From: Competibacter sp963695105
GTDB lineage: Bacteria; Pseudomonadota; Gammaproteobacteria; Competibacterales; Competibacteraceae
DNA: 64,000 nucleotides
Assembly: GCA_963695105.1 (NCBI GenBank)
Contig: CAVOGC010000055.1
Coordinates: 62,001-126,000, forward strand
Direction: 5' to 3'
Below are positions 48,278-56,751 of the stretch, piece by piece; the stretch's first letter is position 1; every line of letters starts with the position of its first letter. Made by a program: the position numbers and the translations under genes. A model generated the notes under the pieces. That model saw nothing but the letters and a program-made list of their open reading frames with translations. It was not told the origin of the DNA and ran no database searches.

Positions 48278-48991
48278 TTAGCCTATGAACTTGCGGAAGC
48301 AATACCGACACGTCGGGCATGTGATATCGAGCAGTTTGCCTGCTGGAACCCGCAGTTGCTGATTACAATGTGGGCATGGAATCACGATTTTAATGCCAAG
48401 GTCGGCGGTTGGCGGCGCTGCGCCCAAGTGCTGAAATAGTCCTTTGCGCCAGAGTTCAAAGAAGCAACGCGCCGTGGCTTCAACGTCGGCTTTTGAGGTG
48501 TGTGCGTTAGAAAACGGCTGGCCGAACAGGGAAACATGTAATTCCTGGAGCTTGGGATTTTTGTATCCTTTACCCCGCGCTTTGGGGAGTTGGCAAACCG
48601 GGACGCTGCTGCGCATGGTGCAGATCGACGGTAAACGGGCAATGTCGAAACTGAATTGATGGCGATTCAATTCAGTTTTTATTACGTCGAGATCAAAGTT
48701 GATGTTGTGGCCGATAATGGTTTTTTCGCCGGGAGTTTGGAGATCGCTGACAAATTTCCGAAGCACTTTGGTAATGGCGTGGCCTTCTTTGCGGGCTTGG
48801 TATTCGGTAATACCATGAATCATCGTTGCCCCCGGCGCAATTCTGAATCCATTCGGCTTGATGATGTAGTTTTCCAACTTTTCAGTGAGGCCATTGGATT
48901 GAGCGACCAGCCAAGTGATGCTGACGATTCGCAACTCAGGCCGTTTGCTTGGATGATCGTTAGTTTCGGTGTCTATGAAAATGAGGCGCAC
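48278..48991 (-). CDS. DEDDh 3'-5' exonuclease with C-terminal zinc ribbon
   Basis: 237 residues. Exonuclease motifs: FIDTETND (D7, E9), IGHNINFDLD, and NAHTSKADVEAT with the catalytic His and last Asp, as in DnaQ-type enzymes. The last ~45 residues carry CPHC and CPTC, a probable zinc ribbon that could bind nucleic acid. It starts from GTG two bases after the stop of the DUF2971 gene, so it is the last gene of a three-gene operon. It is AT-richer than the core genes around it. Confidence 0.85.
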   Translation of the reverse strand: MRLIFIDTETNDHPSKRPELRIVSITWLVAQSNGLTEKLENYIIKPNGFRIAPGATMIHGITEYQARKEGHAITKVLRKFVSDLQTPGEKTIIGHNINFDLDVIKTELNRHQFSFDIARLPSICTMRSSVPVCQLPKARGKGYKNPKLQELHVSLFGQPFSNAHTSKADVEATARCFFELWRKGLFQHLGAAPPTADLGIKIVIPCPHCNQQLRVPAGKLLDITCPTCRYCFRKFIG

Positions 48992-48993
48992 AA

Positions 48994-49788
48994 TCAGGCA
49001 TCCACGATTTCCAGTATGAACCCGTTATCCTTGCGGATCACTCTTTTGTATTTAATATGCTGCCACTCTTTTTCTTTGAGAATAGATCGTATTGTTTGTT
49101 CGTGTTTTTCAGGTGTTCTCAGACCAAATATAACTTCAATTAACTCTGTCGGATCAAACGAAACCAGCCCAGGCTTGGTCCGGAGTACACGAACTTCATT
49201 TTCGTATTTCCAAGGTAATGATTTTGATCTCAATCCAATCTCAAAAAGTGGTTTCCAAATTTCGTCAAAAGGAAGAATTTCTTCATGTTCTCCATAATCT
49301 TTGAAAAAATCCAGAAATGGATTAAAAATATCGTTATCGCAGTACATGACACTTGATTTGCCAATTAAAAAATCCGCCATATTATGCTTTTTAAACTTCT
49401 GTGATAGATCAAAACCAAGGCAAAATCCTCTATGCTCATCGCTATAGTGAGACCACATTAAGACATCGTTTTTTAACGAAAAGTCATCGTCTAATTTAAA
49501 GTCGCGGTCTAATTTAGCGAACGACAATACACCACAACTCTTTATATCCTTCTCAATTTTAGCGTAGAGTTTTTTTGGATTATTTAGCTTTAAAATCTTG
49601 TTTTTTACCGAGTATTGAGCAGTTTTTTCGGCATACTCTACTGCTTCTTCGACTGATTCCCTGATACTAATTTGGCAATCAAAAGGATCATTTAAGTGTG
49701 CAGGATCGGAAAAATAGAACTCCCGATTGATAAGCATATCAAGAGAATTAGTATTATAAGCCCGATATTTATAGAGTCTGCTCATCAT
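48994..49788 (-). CDS. DUF2971-family protein
   Basis: 264 residues, strongly AT-rich and Lys/Asp/Phe-rich. The N-terminus (LYKYRAYNTNSLDML then FYFSDPAHLNDPFDC) and LMWSHYSDEHRGFCLGFDL match DUF2971. The biochemical function of the family is not established to my knowledge; members are frequent in mobile and defence-rich DNA. It starts three bases after the stop of the repeat-protein gene and ends two bases before the exonuclease start, so the three should be co-translated. Confidence 0.85.
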   Translation of the reverse strand: MMSRLYKYRAYNTNSLDMLINREFYFSDPAHLNDPFDCQISIRESVEEAVEYAEKTAQYSVKNKILKLNNPKKLYAKIEKDIKSCGVLSFAKLDRDFKLDDDFSLKNDVLMWSHYSDEHRGFCLGFDLSQKFKKHNMADFLIGKSSVMYCDNDIFNPFLDFFKDYGEHEEILPFDEIWKPLFEIGLRSKSLPWKYENEVRVLRTKPGLVSFDPTELIEVIFGLRTPEKHEQTIRSILKEKEWQHIKYKRVIRKDNGFILEIVDA

Positions 49789-49791
49789 ACT

Positions 49792-51141
49792 CTACTCAAA
49801 TAATTGATTTTCAGAAAAGATTCGCATCAAGCGTTCAACCTGTTCCAGCGTCAAGGATCGTACATTGCCGTCATAATGAGATGCAATAGCCTCTATATCC
49901 CAACGATCTTTATACTGATCATAAAGTTGGTGAGACCAAGGTAATGACTCATTTTTACTCAGATTGGCCCATACTTTCCAATATTCTTCTTCGTGATAAT
50001 TTATCCAACAATTTATATCAATATCACTAGGTGGATAGTATTGAAAATCATCCTCATAATCCCAAGGTTGACCATTCCATGTCGATTGGTATCTTTGAAG
50101 GTATTTTTGACTCCAATCTGTATTCCAAGGCAACCTTCTATTTTTAACAAACCAATCCCAATTCCATTTACTGCGGTACTTATCAATAAACTCCTCACTC
50201 CACGGTAAATTTTCATTGATACTTAGCTGATTCCAATCCCACTGGTCGGCATAACGCTCAATCAGTGCCTCGCTCCACGGCAATCCCTTATTCTCGCTCA
50301 ATCTCTGCCAATTCCACCGGTCGGCATAGCGGTCAATCAACGCCTCGCTCCATGGCAACCCCGCGTTCTCACTCAATCCCCCAAACCCCCAGTTCCAGCG
50401 GTCGGCGTAACATTCGATGAGTCCCTCGCTCCACGGCAACCCCTTGTTCTGGCTTAATCCTCCCCAGTGCCAACGGTCGGCGTAACATTCGATGAGTCCC
50501 TCGCTCCACGGCAACCCCTCGTTCCAGCTCAATCCAAGCTCCCAACTCCAACAGTCAGCGTAACGCTCAATCAGGGCCTCGCTCCACGGCAACCCCGCGT
50601 TCCAGCTCAAGCCACTCCAGTACCAACGGTGGGTGTAACGCTCAATCAGGGTCTCGCTCCATGGCAACCCCGCGTTCCAGCTCAAGCCACTCCAGTCCCA
50701 AAGGTGGGTGAAACGCTCAATTCGCGCCTCGTTCCACAGCAACCCCTCGTTCCGGCTCAAGTTTCCCCAGTCCCAACGGTCGGCATAACGCTCGATCAGT
50801 GCCTCGCTCCACGGCAACATCATGTTCCAGCTCAATACCCCCCAGTCCCACCGGTCGGCGTAACGCCCGATCAGTCCTTCGCTCCACGGCAACCCCTTGT
50901 TTCCGCTCAATCCCCATTCCTTCCAATCCCAACAATCTTCATACCGCGCAATCAACCCCTCACTCAACGGGTAATGCCGCGACACAACCAACCGAAAAAA
51001 CTCCGGATGCCGCCGAAAAAACGCCTCGGTATCCTGCTGTTCCAGTTCCCCCAACACCCGGTTAGTAATCCGAGTCCGTTGTTCAATATGCGCAGGTAAA
51101 CCGCCACTGGAACCTGGAACTAGCGCCTGATGAGTCGTCAT
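49792..51141 (-). CDS. Tandem-repeat protein, W/Y-rich 24-27-residue repeats
   Basis: 449 residues. After about 55 N-terminal residues come eleven well-kept repeats of about 24-27 residues with pattern LPWSEALIERYADRWDW then a turn and LSxN, followed by one degraded unit, a spacer rich in Asp/Tyr, and a last weaker unit (LPWSHQLYDQYKDRWD). No signal peptide or catalytic motif. Such repeats usually build a solenoid for protein or nucleic-acid binding. I do not recognise the family. It is the first gene of the operon with DUF2971 and the exonuclease. ATG 51141 was chosen over an in-frame TTG at 51156. Confidence 0.75.
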   Translation of the reverse strand: MTTHQALVPGSSGGLPAHIEQRTRITNRVLGELEQQDTEAFFRRHPEFFRLVVSRHYPLSEGLIARYEDCWDWKEWGLSGNKGLPWSEGLIGRYADRWDWGVLSWNMMLPWSEALIERYADRWDWGNLSRNEGLLWNEARIERFTHLWDWSGLSWNAGLPWSETLIERYTHRWYWSGLSWNAGLPWSEALIERYADCWSWELGLSWNEGLPWSEGLIECYADRWHWGGLSQNKGLPWSEGLIECYADRWNWGFGGLSENAGLPWSEALIDRYADRWNWQRLSENKGLPWSEALIERYADQWDWNQLSINENLPWSEEFIDKYRSKWNWDWFVKNRRLPWNTDWSQKYLQRYQSTWNGQPWDYEDDFQYYPPSDIDINCWINYHEEEYWKVWANLSKNESLPWSHQLYDQYKDRWDIEAIASHYDGNVRSLTLEQVERLMRIFSENQLFE

Positions 51142-51265
51142 CGTTGCTTCATCCAAATTTCGTCATTAAAAAACCAATGAGCCTACCTAAATTTTACCTA
51201 TTTCTTTAAACATTGCAGTATGCAAAATTTCATTGATACGAGCTTGATATCTGGTTCCTTGAGAC

Positions 51266-52680
51266 CATCCGATTACCCACAAATCCAACTCATTGTTAAG
51301 ATGTAATTTTTCATCAAGTGGTGGGCATAGGGCATGAGTTGGGCACAGGCCGAGTTTCACGATCTGGAGTTGGGGGATGCGCGGCGGACCCAGCGCTTGA
51401 TCCGGTTGGTGGACGACCTGTCGGCGCACCCGACGGGGAGCATCCCGCTGGCCTGCGGGGGGTGGGCCGAGACTAAGGCCGCTTACCGATTGCTGGACAA
51501 CCCGGCGGTGGACTGGCGGGAGATTCTGGAGGTCCATACCAAGCGGACGGTGGCGCGAATGGCCGGCCAGCCCATCGTGTTGTGCCTTCAAGACACGACC
51601 GAACTGGATTTCACCACGCAACCGGGGATCGCCGGGCTGGGGCGGCTGAGCTACGAGGCCCAGCACGGGCTGTACGTGCATCCGACCCTGGCGGTCACCC
51701 CGGCGGGAGTGGCCTTGGGGGTGCTGGATGCCTGGCTGTGGGCGCGCCAGCCGAAAGATCAGCCCGACGTCAAGGAAAGCCTCCGCTGGGTGGAAGGCTA
51801 CGAAATTGTGGCCGATCTGGCGGAGACCGTACCCGATAGCCGGCTGGTGTACGTGGCCGACCGGGAAGGCGACCTGCGGGCGCTGATCGATGCCGCCGCC
51901 CGGCGCGGCACGCCGGCGGACTGGCTGGTCCGAGCCAAGCACAACCGCAAGACCACCACGGGCGAGAAGCTGTGGGAGCGGCTGGCGCGGAGCACCCCGC
52001 TGGGGGAGGTGGAATTCACCCTGCCGGTTGCCCCGGACCGCCCGGCGCGACTGGTGCGCCAGACCCTGTATCGCCAAGCGGTGACGCTGCCGGCGCATCA
52101 TGGCCAACCGGCGGTGACCACGACCGCAATCCTGGCCCGGGAAGAACGACCCCCGGCCGGGCAACCGGCGCTGGTCTGGCGGCTGCTAACCAATCGGTCG
52201 GCGGAAGCCCTGGAGGATGTGGCACAACTCATTGATTGGTATAGAAAACGCTGGCTGATTGAAATTTTCTTCCGGATTTGGAAATCGGGCTGCCGGGTCG
52301 AGGCGTTGCAACTGGGGACATTCGAACGCTTGGAGCGGGCCTTGGTCATTTACCTCATCATCGCTTGGCGCATCCTGCATCTGGTCACCTGGGGGCGCGA
52401 CTGTCCGAATTTGCCGTGTGATGTGGTGTTCGATCCCGAGGAATGGCAGGCCGCCTGGATCGTGGCCCACCGCGCCCAACCGCCAGAAACACCGCCACCC
52501 CTAGGCCAAATGGTCCGCCTGATCGCCGGCTTCGGTGGCTTTCTGGGACGCAAACACGACGGTCATCCCGGTTCCAAGGCGATTTGGGAAGGCCTGCAAA
52601 AAGTCAGAGCGTTTGCCATGGCCTTTGAGGCTATCCGTGCCGTGTATGTGGAGGATGGATGAATTATGGGTAATCGGATG
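51266..52680 (+). mobile_element. IS4-family (Tn5-like) element
   Basis: 1,415 bp. It begins CATCCGATTACCCA and ends with the complement, a perfect 14-bp terminal repeat. It is flanked by an exact 9-bp duplication CCTTGAGAC (51257-51265 and 52681-52689), typical for IS4/IS50. It inserted in the BrnA-like gene. Confidence 0.95.
51334..52662 (+). CDS. IS4-family transposase, Tn5 type
   Basis: 442 residues. The N-terminus GDARRTQRLIRL and GGWAETKAAYRLLDN is the Tn5-like DNA-binding domain. Catalytic Asp residues lie in LQDTTELD and VADREGD, and the YREK signature is complete in YRKRWLIEIFFRIWK. Intact and full length, so the element may be mobile. Confidence 0.93.
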   Translation: MSWAQAEFHDLELGDARRTQRLIRLVDDLSAHPTGSIPLACGGWAETKAAYRLLDNPAVDWREILEVHTKRTVARMAGQPIVLCLQDTTELDFTTQPGIAGLGRLSYEAQHGLYVHPTLAVTPAGVALGVLDAWLWARQPKDQPDVKESLRWVEGYEIVADLAETVPDSRLVYVADREGDLRALIDAAARRGTPADWLVRAKHNRKTTTGEKLWERLARSTPLGEVEFTLPVAPDRPARLVRQTLYRQAVTLPAHHGQPAVTTTAILAREERPPAGQPALVWRLLTNRSAEALEDVAQLIDWYRKRWLIEIFFRIWKSGCRVEALQLGTFERLERALVIYLIIAWRILHLVTWGRDCPNLPCDVVFDPEEWQAAWIVAHRAQPPETPPPLGQMVRLIAGFGGFLGRKHDGHPGSKAIWEGLQKVRAFAMAFEAIRAVYVEDG

Positions 52681-52920
52681 CCTTGAGACTTGAGCCATGC
52701 TAGAACATCATCAAGCTGAACGGTCATTGTATGCTTGACCGGGTGATAAAACGGATTATGTACCGTTTTTTTCCAGAATTCATCATCCAAGGGCGGAGTA
52801 TCACTCGTATCAATAGCCTCATCCGGCATTGCTGCCAATGCCTCAATTTCGGCTTGCTGTGTTTCAGTAAGCTTGTCTTGCATCTTATTTATCACACTCA
52901 GCCAACCCTACTCTTTGGTT

Positions 52921-53328
52921 TCATATCTCGTCCAGCCAGTCTTCAACGATTAATCCTGATACCCGAGAGAATTCACGAGTATTGTGGGTGACCAGCGTTA
53001 AATTATGAGCCAACGCAATTGCAGCAATTTGGAGATCGTATGGGCCAATCGGGGTACCTGCGCGGGCCAGGTAGGCACGAATATCGCCAAACTGCTCTGC
53101 AGAAGCGTCGTCAAAAGTCAGGCTGGGCAGGCTGTTGAAAAATGTGCGCAAGCGAAGTTGATTTTCTACGACACGCTGGCTTTTAAAAGCGCCAAACCAC
53201 AATTCAGCTTTGACTGGGGTACAAAGCCAGACATTGCCTTCCCCAGCTTTTATAACACGCTGAACGACTGATTCATTGTTTTGTAGCCAAGCGATACAGG
53301 CATTCGTATCCAGCAAGTAACGACTCAT
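52921..53328 (-). CDS. vapC: VapC-family PIN-domain toxin
   Basis: 135 residues. PIN-domain acidic residues: LLDTNACIAW (Asp near 7), ELWFGA with Glu, and IGPYDLQIAAIA with Asp, then LVTHNTREFSRV near the end. It is a predicted ribonuclease toxin. Its ATG overlaps the antitoxin stop by ATGA, the usual coupling. Confidence 0.9.
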   Translation of the reverse strand: MSRYLLDTNACIAWLQNNESVVQRVIKAGEGNVWLCTPVKAELWFGAFKSQRVVENQLRLRTFFNSLPSLTFDDASAEQFGDIRAYLARAGTPIGPYDLQIAAIALAHNLTLVTHNTREFSRVSGLIVEDWLDEI

Positions 53329-53567
53329 TTCAGTAATGCTCGCGGCGTATCTTCTCCTAAATCTACCTGATCAATATCTTTGGGAAAATCATCGCTCAAA
53401 GTACCCGCCAAATTGCGTACTCGCTGTTCCCAACTGAGCGAGTCGGATACAGGGGAGTGAACCGGCAATACAATGATTTCTGCGACCTGGCAGCCAGCGA
53501 ATTCAGGAGGTAGATCAAATTGAACGTGCAAGTTATTCAAGGGCTGAATAATACGGTGGGCGTACAT
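53325..53567 (-). CDS. vapB: VapB-type antitoxin
   Basis: 80 residues. It lies directly before and overlaps the PIN toxin gene. The N-terminal half (HRIIQPLNNLHVQFDLPPEF) contains a central EIIVLPV strand, and the C-terminal half is acidic, as in toxin-wrapping antitoxins. The DNA-binding class is uncertain. GGAGG precedes the ATG. Confidence 0.75.
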   Translation of the reverse strand: MYAHRIIQPLNNLHVQFDLPPEFAGCQVAEIIVLPVHSPVSDSLSWEQRVRNLAGTLSDDFPKDIDQVDLGEDTPRALLK

Positions 53568-53606
53568 GGCAAATTTACCTCCCAGAATGAGATCAAAATA
53601 AATCAG

Positions 53607-53685
53607 CGAGTAATCCGAGTCCGTTGCTCAATATGCACGGTCAGTCATCGCTGGAACCCCGAACCAGCGCCCGATGAGTCGTCAT
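53607..53685 (-). pseudogene. Truncated duplicate of the repeat-protein gene 5' end
   Basis: About 77 bases here align with the start of the repeat-protein gene at 51064-51141 with few differences and short gaps. The fragment reads MTTHRALVRGSS where the intact gene reads MTTHQALVPGSS, and both share HIEQRTRIT. A stop and a frame change follow. Its ATG (53685) lies inside the last codons of the PLD gene in another frame, suggesting an ancestral PLD/repeat-protein gene overlap. Confidence 0.7.
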
Positions 53686-55084
53686 GATCATCCTCCAGTT
53701 GCGACCGCAGCCGCTCAATTTCCTCCGCCAACCGCTGGCGGGCTTTGGCAAAATACCGTTCCCAATCGGCAATCCCCGCCAATGTCCGGTAGGTCTCATG
53801 CTGGCGCAGCGCCTGAACCCCCGCCAGCAGCCGTTCCACTTCCAGCCGCAATTGCGCCACCCGCTTGCGCAGTTGATCGCCTTCGGTCAGCACGGTAGCC
53901 GGATCAGCGAAGGGCCGACTACTCTTGAGTTGCCCATGCAGCCGGCGCAACGTCTCCAAGTCGCCTTGCTGATGCGCCGCCCGCACCTGAATAAACAACA
54001 CCCCCGCCTGCGCCTTGTCTGCGTCCGTCACCCGATCTGGATGACACTGCATACTGGCCTCCCGGAACAAGCGCTTGAGTTCCGCCTGCTGGTCTGGGTC
54101 GAGCCGGGGCGTTTCGGGCATTCGCTCGACTTCTTCCCGGCTCTGCTGACAGTCGGCATAGTCCTCACGGGCTTTGGTATGAGCCTCGCGGTCGTCATCG
54201 GTGGCCGTGCGCCGCATGGCTTGCCGCTGCCAGTACTGTTGCCGCAAGCGCAGCGATTCTTCCAGCAGATCGCCCAGCATCTCGTGCTGGCGGCGGGCAA
54301 ACTCATGAATCAGTCGTTCCAGCTCCGCCTGTTCCTGACTGAGTGCGACCACCTGCGCTTCCAGGGTGCGCAACTCCAGCCGCAATTCCGCCAGCGCCGG
54401 GTCTTCATACGGCATCAGCGCCACACCCCGCGCCAGTAATGCCGCAATGCTGGTTTGCGCCGCCGCCCAATCCTGCCGCTGCAACTGCTCCAGCAATTCC
54501 GCAATCGCCGGCAATGATCGGGCCGCGGCCAAGCGCGGCAACTGCGCGATCAGCAACTCATGATCATCCAGCAACAGCAGGTTGTGAATCACCTCCAGCC
54601 GGCGCAGCAACTGCTGGCGATCCAGTGTCGGTTCGCGCGGTCGCAACTGATGCTTGTCCAGCAGTTGCGCAAACGCTTCGGTATACCCTGCCGCCAGCGC
54701 CGCATCGCCCCACACCCGGATCATATTCTCATTAGCGCGGCTGGCCCGCCGCGTCCAGTTGTAGGAGCCGGTCATCACTCCGTCCCCATCAATGACGCAG
54801 AATTTGTGATGCAGCGAACCCTGACCGCCTTGGGCGCCGGGAATCCAGAACACCTCGCCACCCGCCGCCCGCAGCCGCTCCAGATTCAACCCGGACTGGC
54901 GGTTAATCGCGTCGTCCAGCAACGCCAACCGCACCCGACAGCCGCGTCGGGCCGCTTTCAGCAACGCCTCGAACAACGCCGGATCGGTCAACCACGCAAC
55001 CGCGACCTCAATGGACTGCCGCGCACGGTCCAGGTCAACAGCGATGACCGTCCGGATGTCGTTAAAATGGGCTTGGAGGTCCAT
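53645..55084 (-). CDS. PLD-family nuclease fused to coiled coil and J-like domain
   Basis: 479 residues. A single PLD motif (H92, K94, D99, then GSYN at 106-109) lies in the N-terminal ~145 residues, so it would act as a dimer on DNA or another phosphodiester. Residues ~155-320 are helical with a Gln/Glu/Arg-rich coiled coil. At 336-385 a region with CHPDRV (HPD 348-350) and flanking helices resembles a DnaJ domain. A second coiled coil ends the protein. It is the first accessory gene after purH. The ~15 C-terminal residues are read from DNA that elsewhere begins the repeat-protein gene. Confidence 0.75.
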   Translation of the reverse strand: MDLQAHFNDIRTVIAVDLDRARQSIEVAVAWLTDPALFEALLKAARRGCRVRLALLDDAINRQSGLNLERLRAAGGEVFWIPGAQGGQGSLHHKFCVIDGDGVMTGSYNWTRRASRANENMIRVWGDAALAAGYTEAFAQLLDKHQLRPREPTLDRQQLLRRLEVIHNLLLLDDHELLIAQLPRLAAARSLPAIAELLEQLQRQDWAAAQTSIAALLARGVALMPYEDPALAELRLELRTLEAQVVALSQEQAELERLIHEFARRQHEMLGDLLEESLRLRQQYWQRQAMRRTATDDDREAHTKAREDYADCQQSREEVERMPETPRLDPDQQAELKRLFREASMQCHPDRVTDADKAQAGVLFIQVRAAHQQGDLETLRRLHGQLKSSRPFADPATVLTEGDQLRKRVAQLRLEVERLLAGVQALRQHETYRTLAGIADWERYFAKARQRLAEEIERLRSQLEDDHDDSSGAGSGFQR

Positions 55085-55124
55085 CAAGGCGCCTCAGCGC
55101 CTTAGTGCTTCAACGCCTTAACGA

Positions 55125-56702
55125 TCAGTGCCGGAAATGCCGCATGCCGGTCAATACCATCGCCATATTGTGCTCGTCGGCGGCGGCGATCACCTCGCTG
55201 TCGCGCATCGAACCGCCCGGCTGGATGACGGCGGTAATCCCCAATTCAGCGGCCAGATCGATGCCGTCGCGGAACGGGAAGAAGGCGTCGGAACCCATCG
55301 CCGCGCCCTTCAGATCCAGTTTTTCCTCTTGCGCCTTCATGGCGGCGATGCGCGCCGAGAACACCCGGCTCATCTGGCCGGCGCCAACCCCGAGAATCAT
55401 CCCGTCCCGGCCGTAGACAATGGCGTTGGATTTGACGAACTTCACCACTTGCCAGGTGAACAGCAAATCGGCCAGTTCCTGGTCGCTGGGCATGCGTTTG
55501 CTGACCACTTTCAGTTCGGGCAGCGCCACCTGACCCAAATCGCGGTCCTGCACCAGCAAACCGCCGGTGACCCGTTTGTAATCCCAGCCCGGCGCCCGAT
55601 CGATGTCCCATTGGCCGCAGGCCAGTACCCGCACGTTCTGCTTGCTGGCTGTCGCCGCCAGTGCCTCCGGCGTAACCTCCGGGGCGATGATCACCTCGAC
55701 GAACTGCCGATCCACAATCGTCTTGGCGGTAACGGCGTCCAGTGGCCGGTTGAAGGCGATGATGCCGCCGAAGGCCGAGGTTGGGTCGGCCCGAAAGGCG
55801 CGGTTATAGGCGTCGAGCAGGGTCGAACCGACCGCCACGCCGCAGGGATTGGCATGCTTGACGATCACGCAGGCCGGCGCGGCGAAGCTCTTGACGCACT
55901 CCAGCGCGGCGTCGGTGTCGGCAACGTTGTTGTAGGACAGTTCCTTGCCCTGCAACTGGCAAGCGGTGGCGATGCAGGCTTCGGCCGGCTTGGGCTCGAC
56001 GTAGAATGCCGCCCGCTGGTGGGGGTTCTCGCCGTAGCGCATGTCCTGAGCCTTGACGAACTGCGCGGTATAACCGCGCGGGAACGGATCGCGTCCGCCC
56101 TCGGCGCGGATCGAGCCGAGATAGTTGGCGATGGCGCCGTCGTAGCGGGCGGTATGCTCGAACACCTTGACCGCCAGTTCGAAGCGGGTGGCGGCGCTGA
56201 CGGCCCCGTGACCCGAGTGCATCTCGGCCAGCACTCGCTCGTAGTCGCCGGCATCGACCACCACGGTGACCGCCGCGTGGTTCTTGGCCGCCGCCCGCAG
56301 CATCGCCGGCCCGCCGATATCGATGTTCTCGATGGCGTCGGCCAGCGCGCAGCCCGGCTTGGCGACCGTGGCCTCGAAGGGATAGAGATTCACCGCCAGC
56401 AAATCGATGGGGGCGATGCCGAACTGGTTCATCGCCAGATCATCCTCGCCACGCCGCCCCAGCAGCCCGCCGTGAACCCTGGGATGCAGGGTCTTGAGCC
56501 GCCCGTCCATCATTTCCGGAAAACCGGTGTAATCGGCGACATCGATGACGGGGATGTTGTTTTCGGCCAGCAGCCGGGCGGTGCCGCCGGTCGAGAGCAG
56601 TTCCACGCCGCGTTCGACCAGGGCGCGAGCGAAATCCACGATGCCGGTTTTGTCGGAAACACTGAGCAAGGCGCGGCGGATGGGAAGGAGGGTTGGATTC
56701 AT
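55125..56702 (-). CDS. purH: Bifunctional AICAR transformylase / IMP cyclohydrolase
   Basis: 525 residues, normal length. N-terminal LLPIRRALLSVSDKTG and STGGTARLL (cyclohydrolase), then RYGENPHQRAAFY, KHANPCGVAVG and SDAFFPFRDGID (transformylase) are diagnostic. It carries out the last two steps of IMP synthesis. The ATG at 56702 matches the usual N-terminus; an in-frame ATG 15 codons upstream is possible. Confidence 0.97.
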   Translation of the reverse strand: MNPTLLPIRRALLSVSDKTGIVDFARALVERGVELLSTGGTARLLAENNIPVIDVADYTGFPEMMDGRLKTLHPRVHGGLLGRRGEDDLAMNQFGIAPIDLLAVNLYPFEATVAKPGCALADAIENIDIGGPAMLRAAAKNHAAVTVVVDAGDYERVLAEMHSGHGAVSAATRFELAVKVFEHTARYDGAIANYLGSIRAEGGRDPFPRGYTAQFVKAQDMRYGENPHQRAAFYVEPKPAEACIATACQLQGKELSYNNVADTDAALECVKSFAAPACVIVKHANPCGVAVGSTLLDAYNRAFRADPTSAFGGIIAFNRPLDAVTAKTIVDRQFVEVIIAPEVTPEALAATASKQNVRVLACGQWDIDRAPGWDYKRVTGGLLVQDRDLGQVALPELKVVSKRMPSDQELADLLFTWQVVKFVKSNAIVYGRDGMILGVGAGQMSRVFSARIAAMKAQEEKLDLKGAAMGSDAFFPFRDGIDLAAELGITAVIQPGGSMRDSEVIAAADEHNMAMVLTGMRHFRH

Positions 56703-56751
56703 GGCGGAGGTCCGTTGCGTCGGAGAGATGGGGTTAACGGCTGACATTGGG

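Larger units (their letters stand above)
51189..52883 (-). pseudogene. BrnA-like antitoxin gene disrupted by IS4 element
   Basis: The 5' part (52883 down to the IS) encodes TPPLDDEFWKKT and TVQLDDVLAWLKSQG. After removal of the IS and one 9-bp duplication the frame continues as TRYQARINEILHTAMF to a stop at 51189. The rebuilt ~90-residue protein has the BrnA (COG3514) layout: W at the centre, then a ribbon-helix-helix ending in YQ-RIN-IL. No brnT lies directly upstream; a VapBC pair does. Confidence 0.85.

Noticed and set aside
50160..50990. Regular ~75-bp DNA periodicity that could suggest a CRISPR-like or satellite array
   Set aside because: The period is a multiple of three, the units are contiguous without spacers, and they encode a conserved protein repeat in one frame.
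55128..56744. Long open frame on the + strand across purH
   Set aside because: It is the antisense shadow of a clear purH; high GC keeps the opposite frame open. The translation is His/Gly/Arg-rich without any motif.
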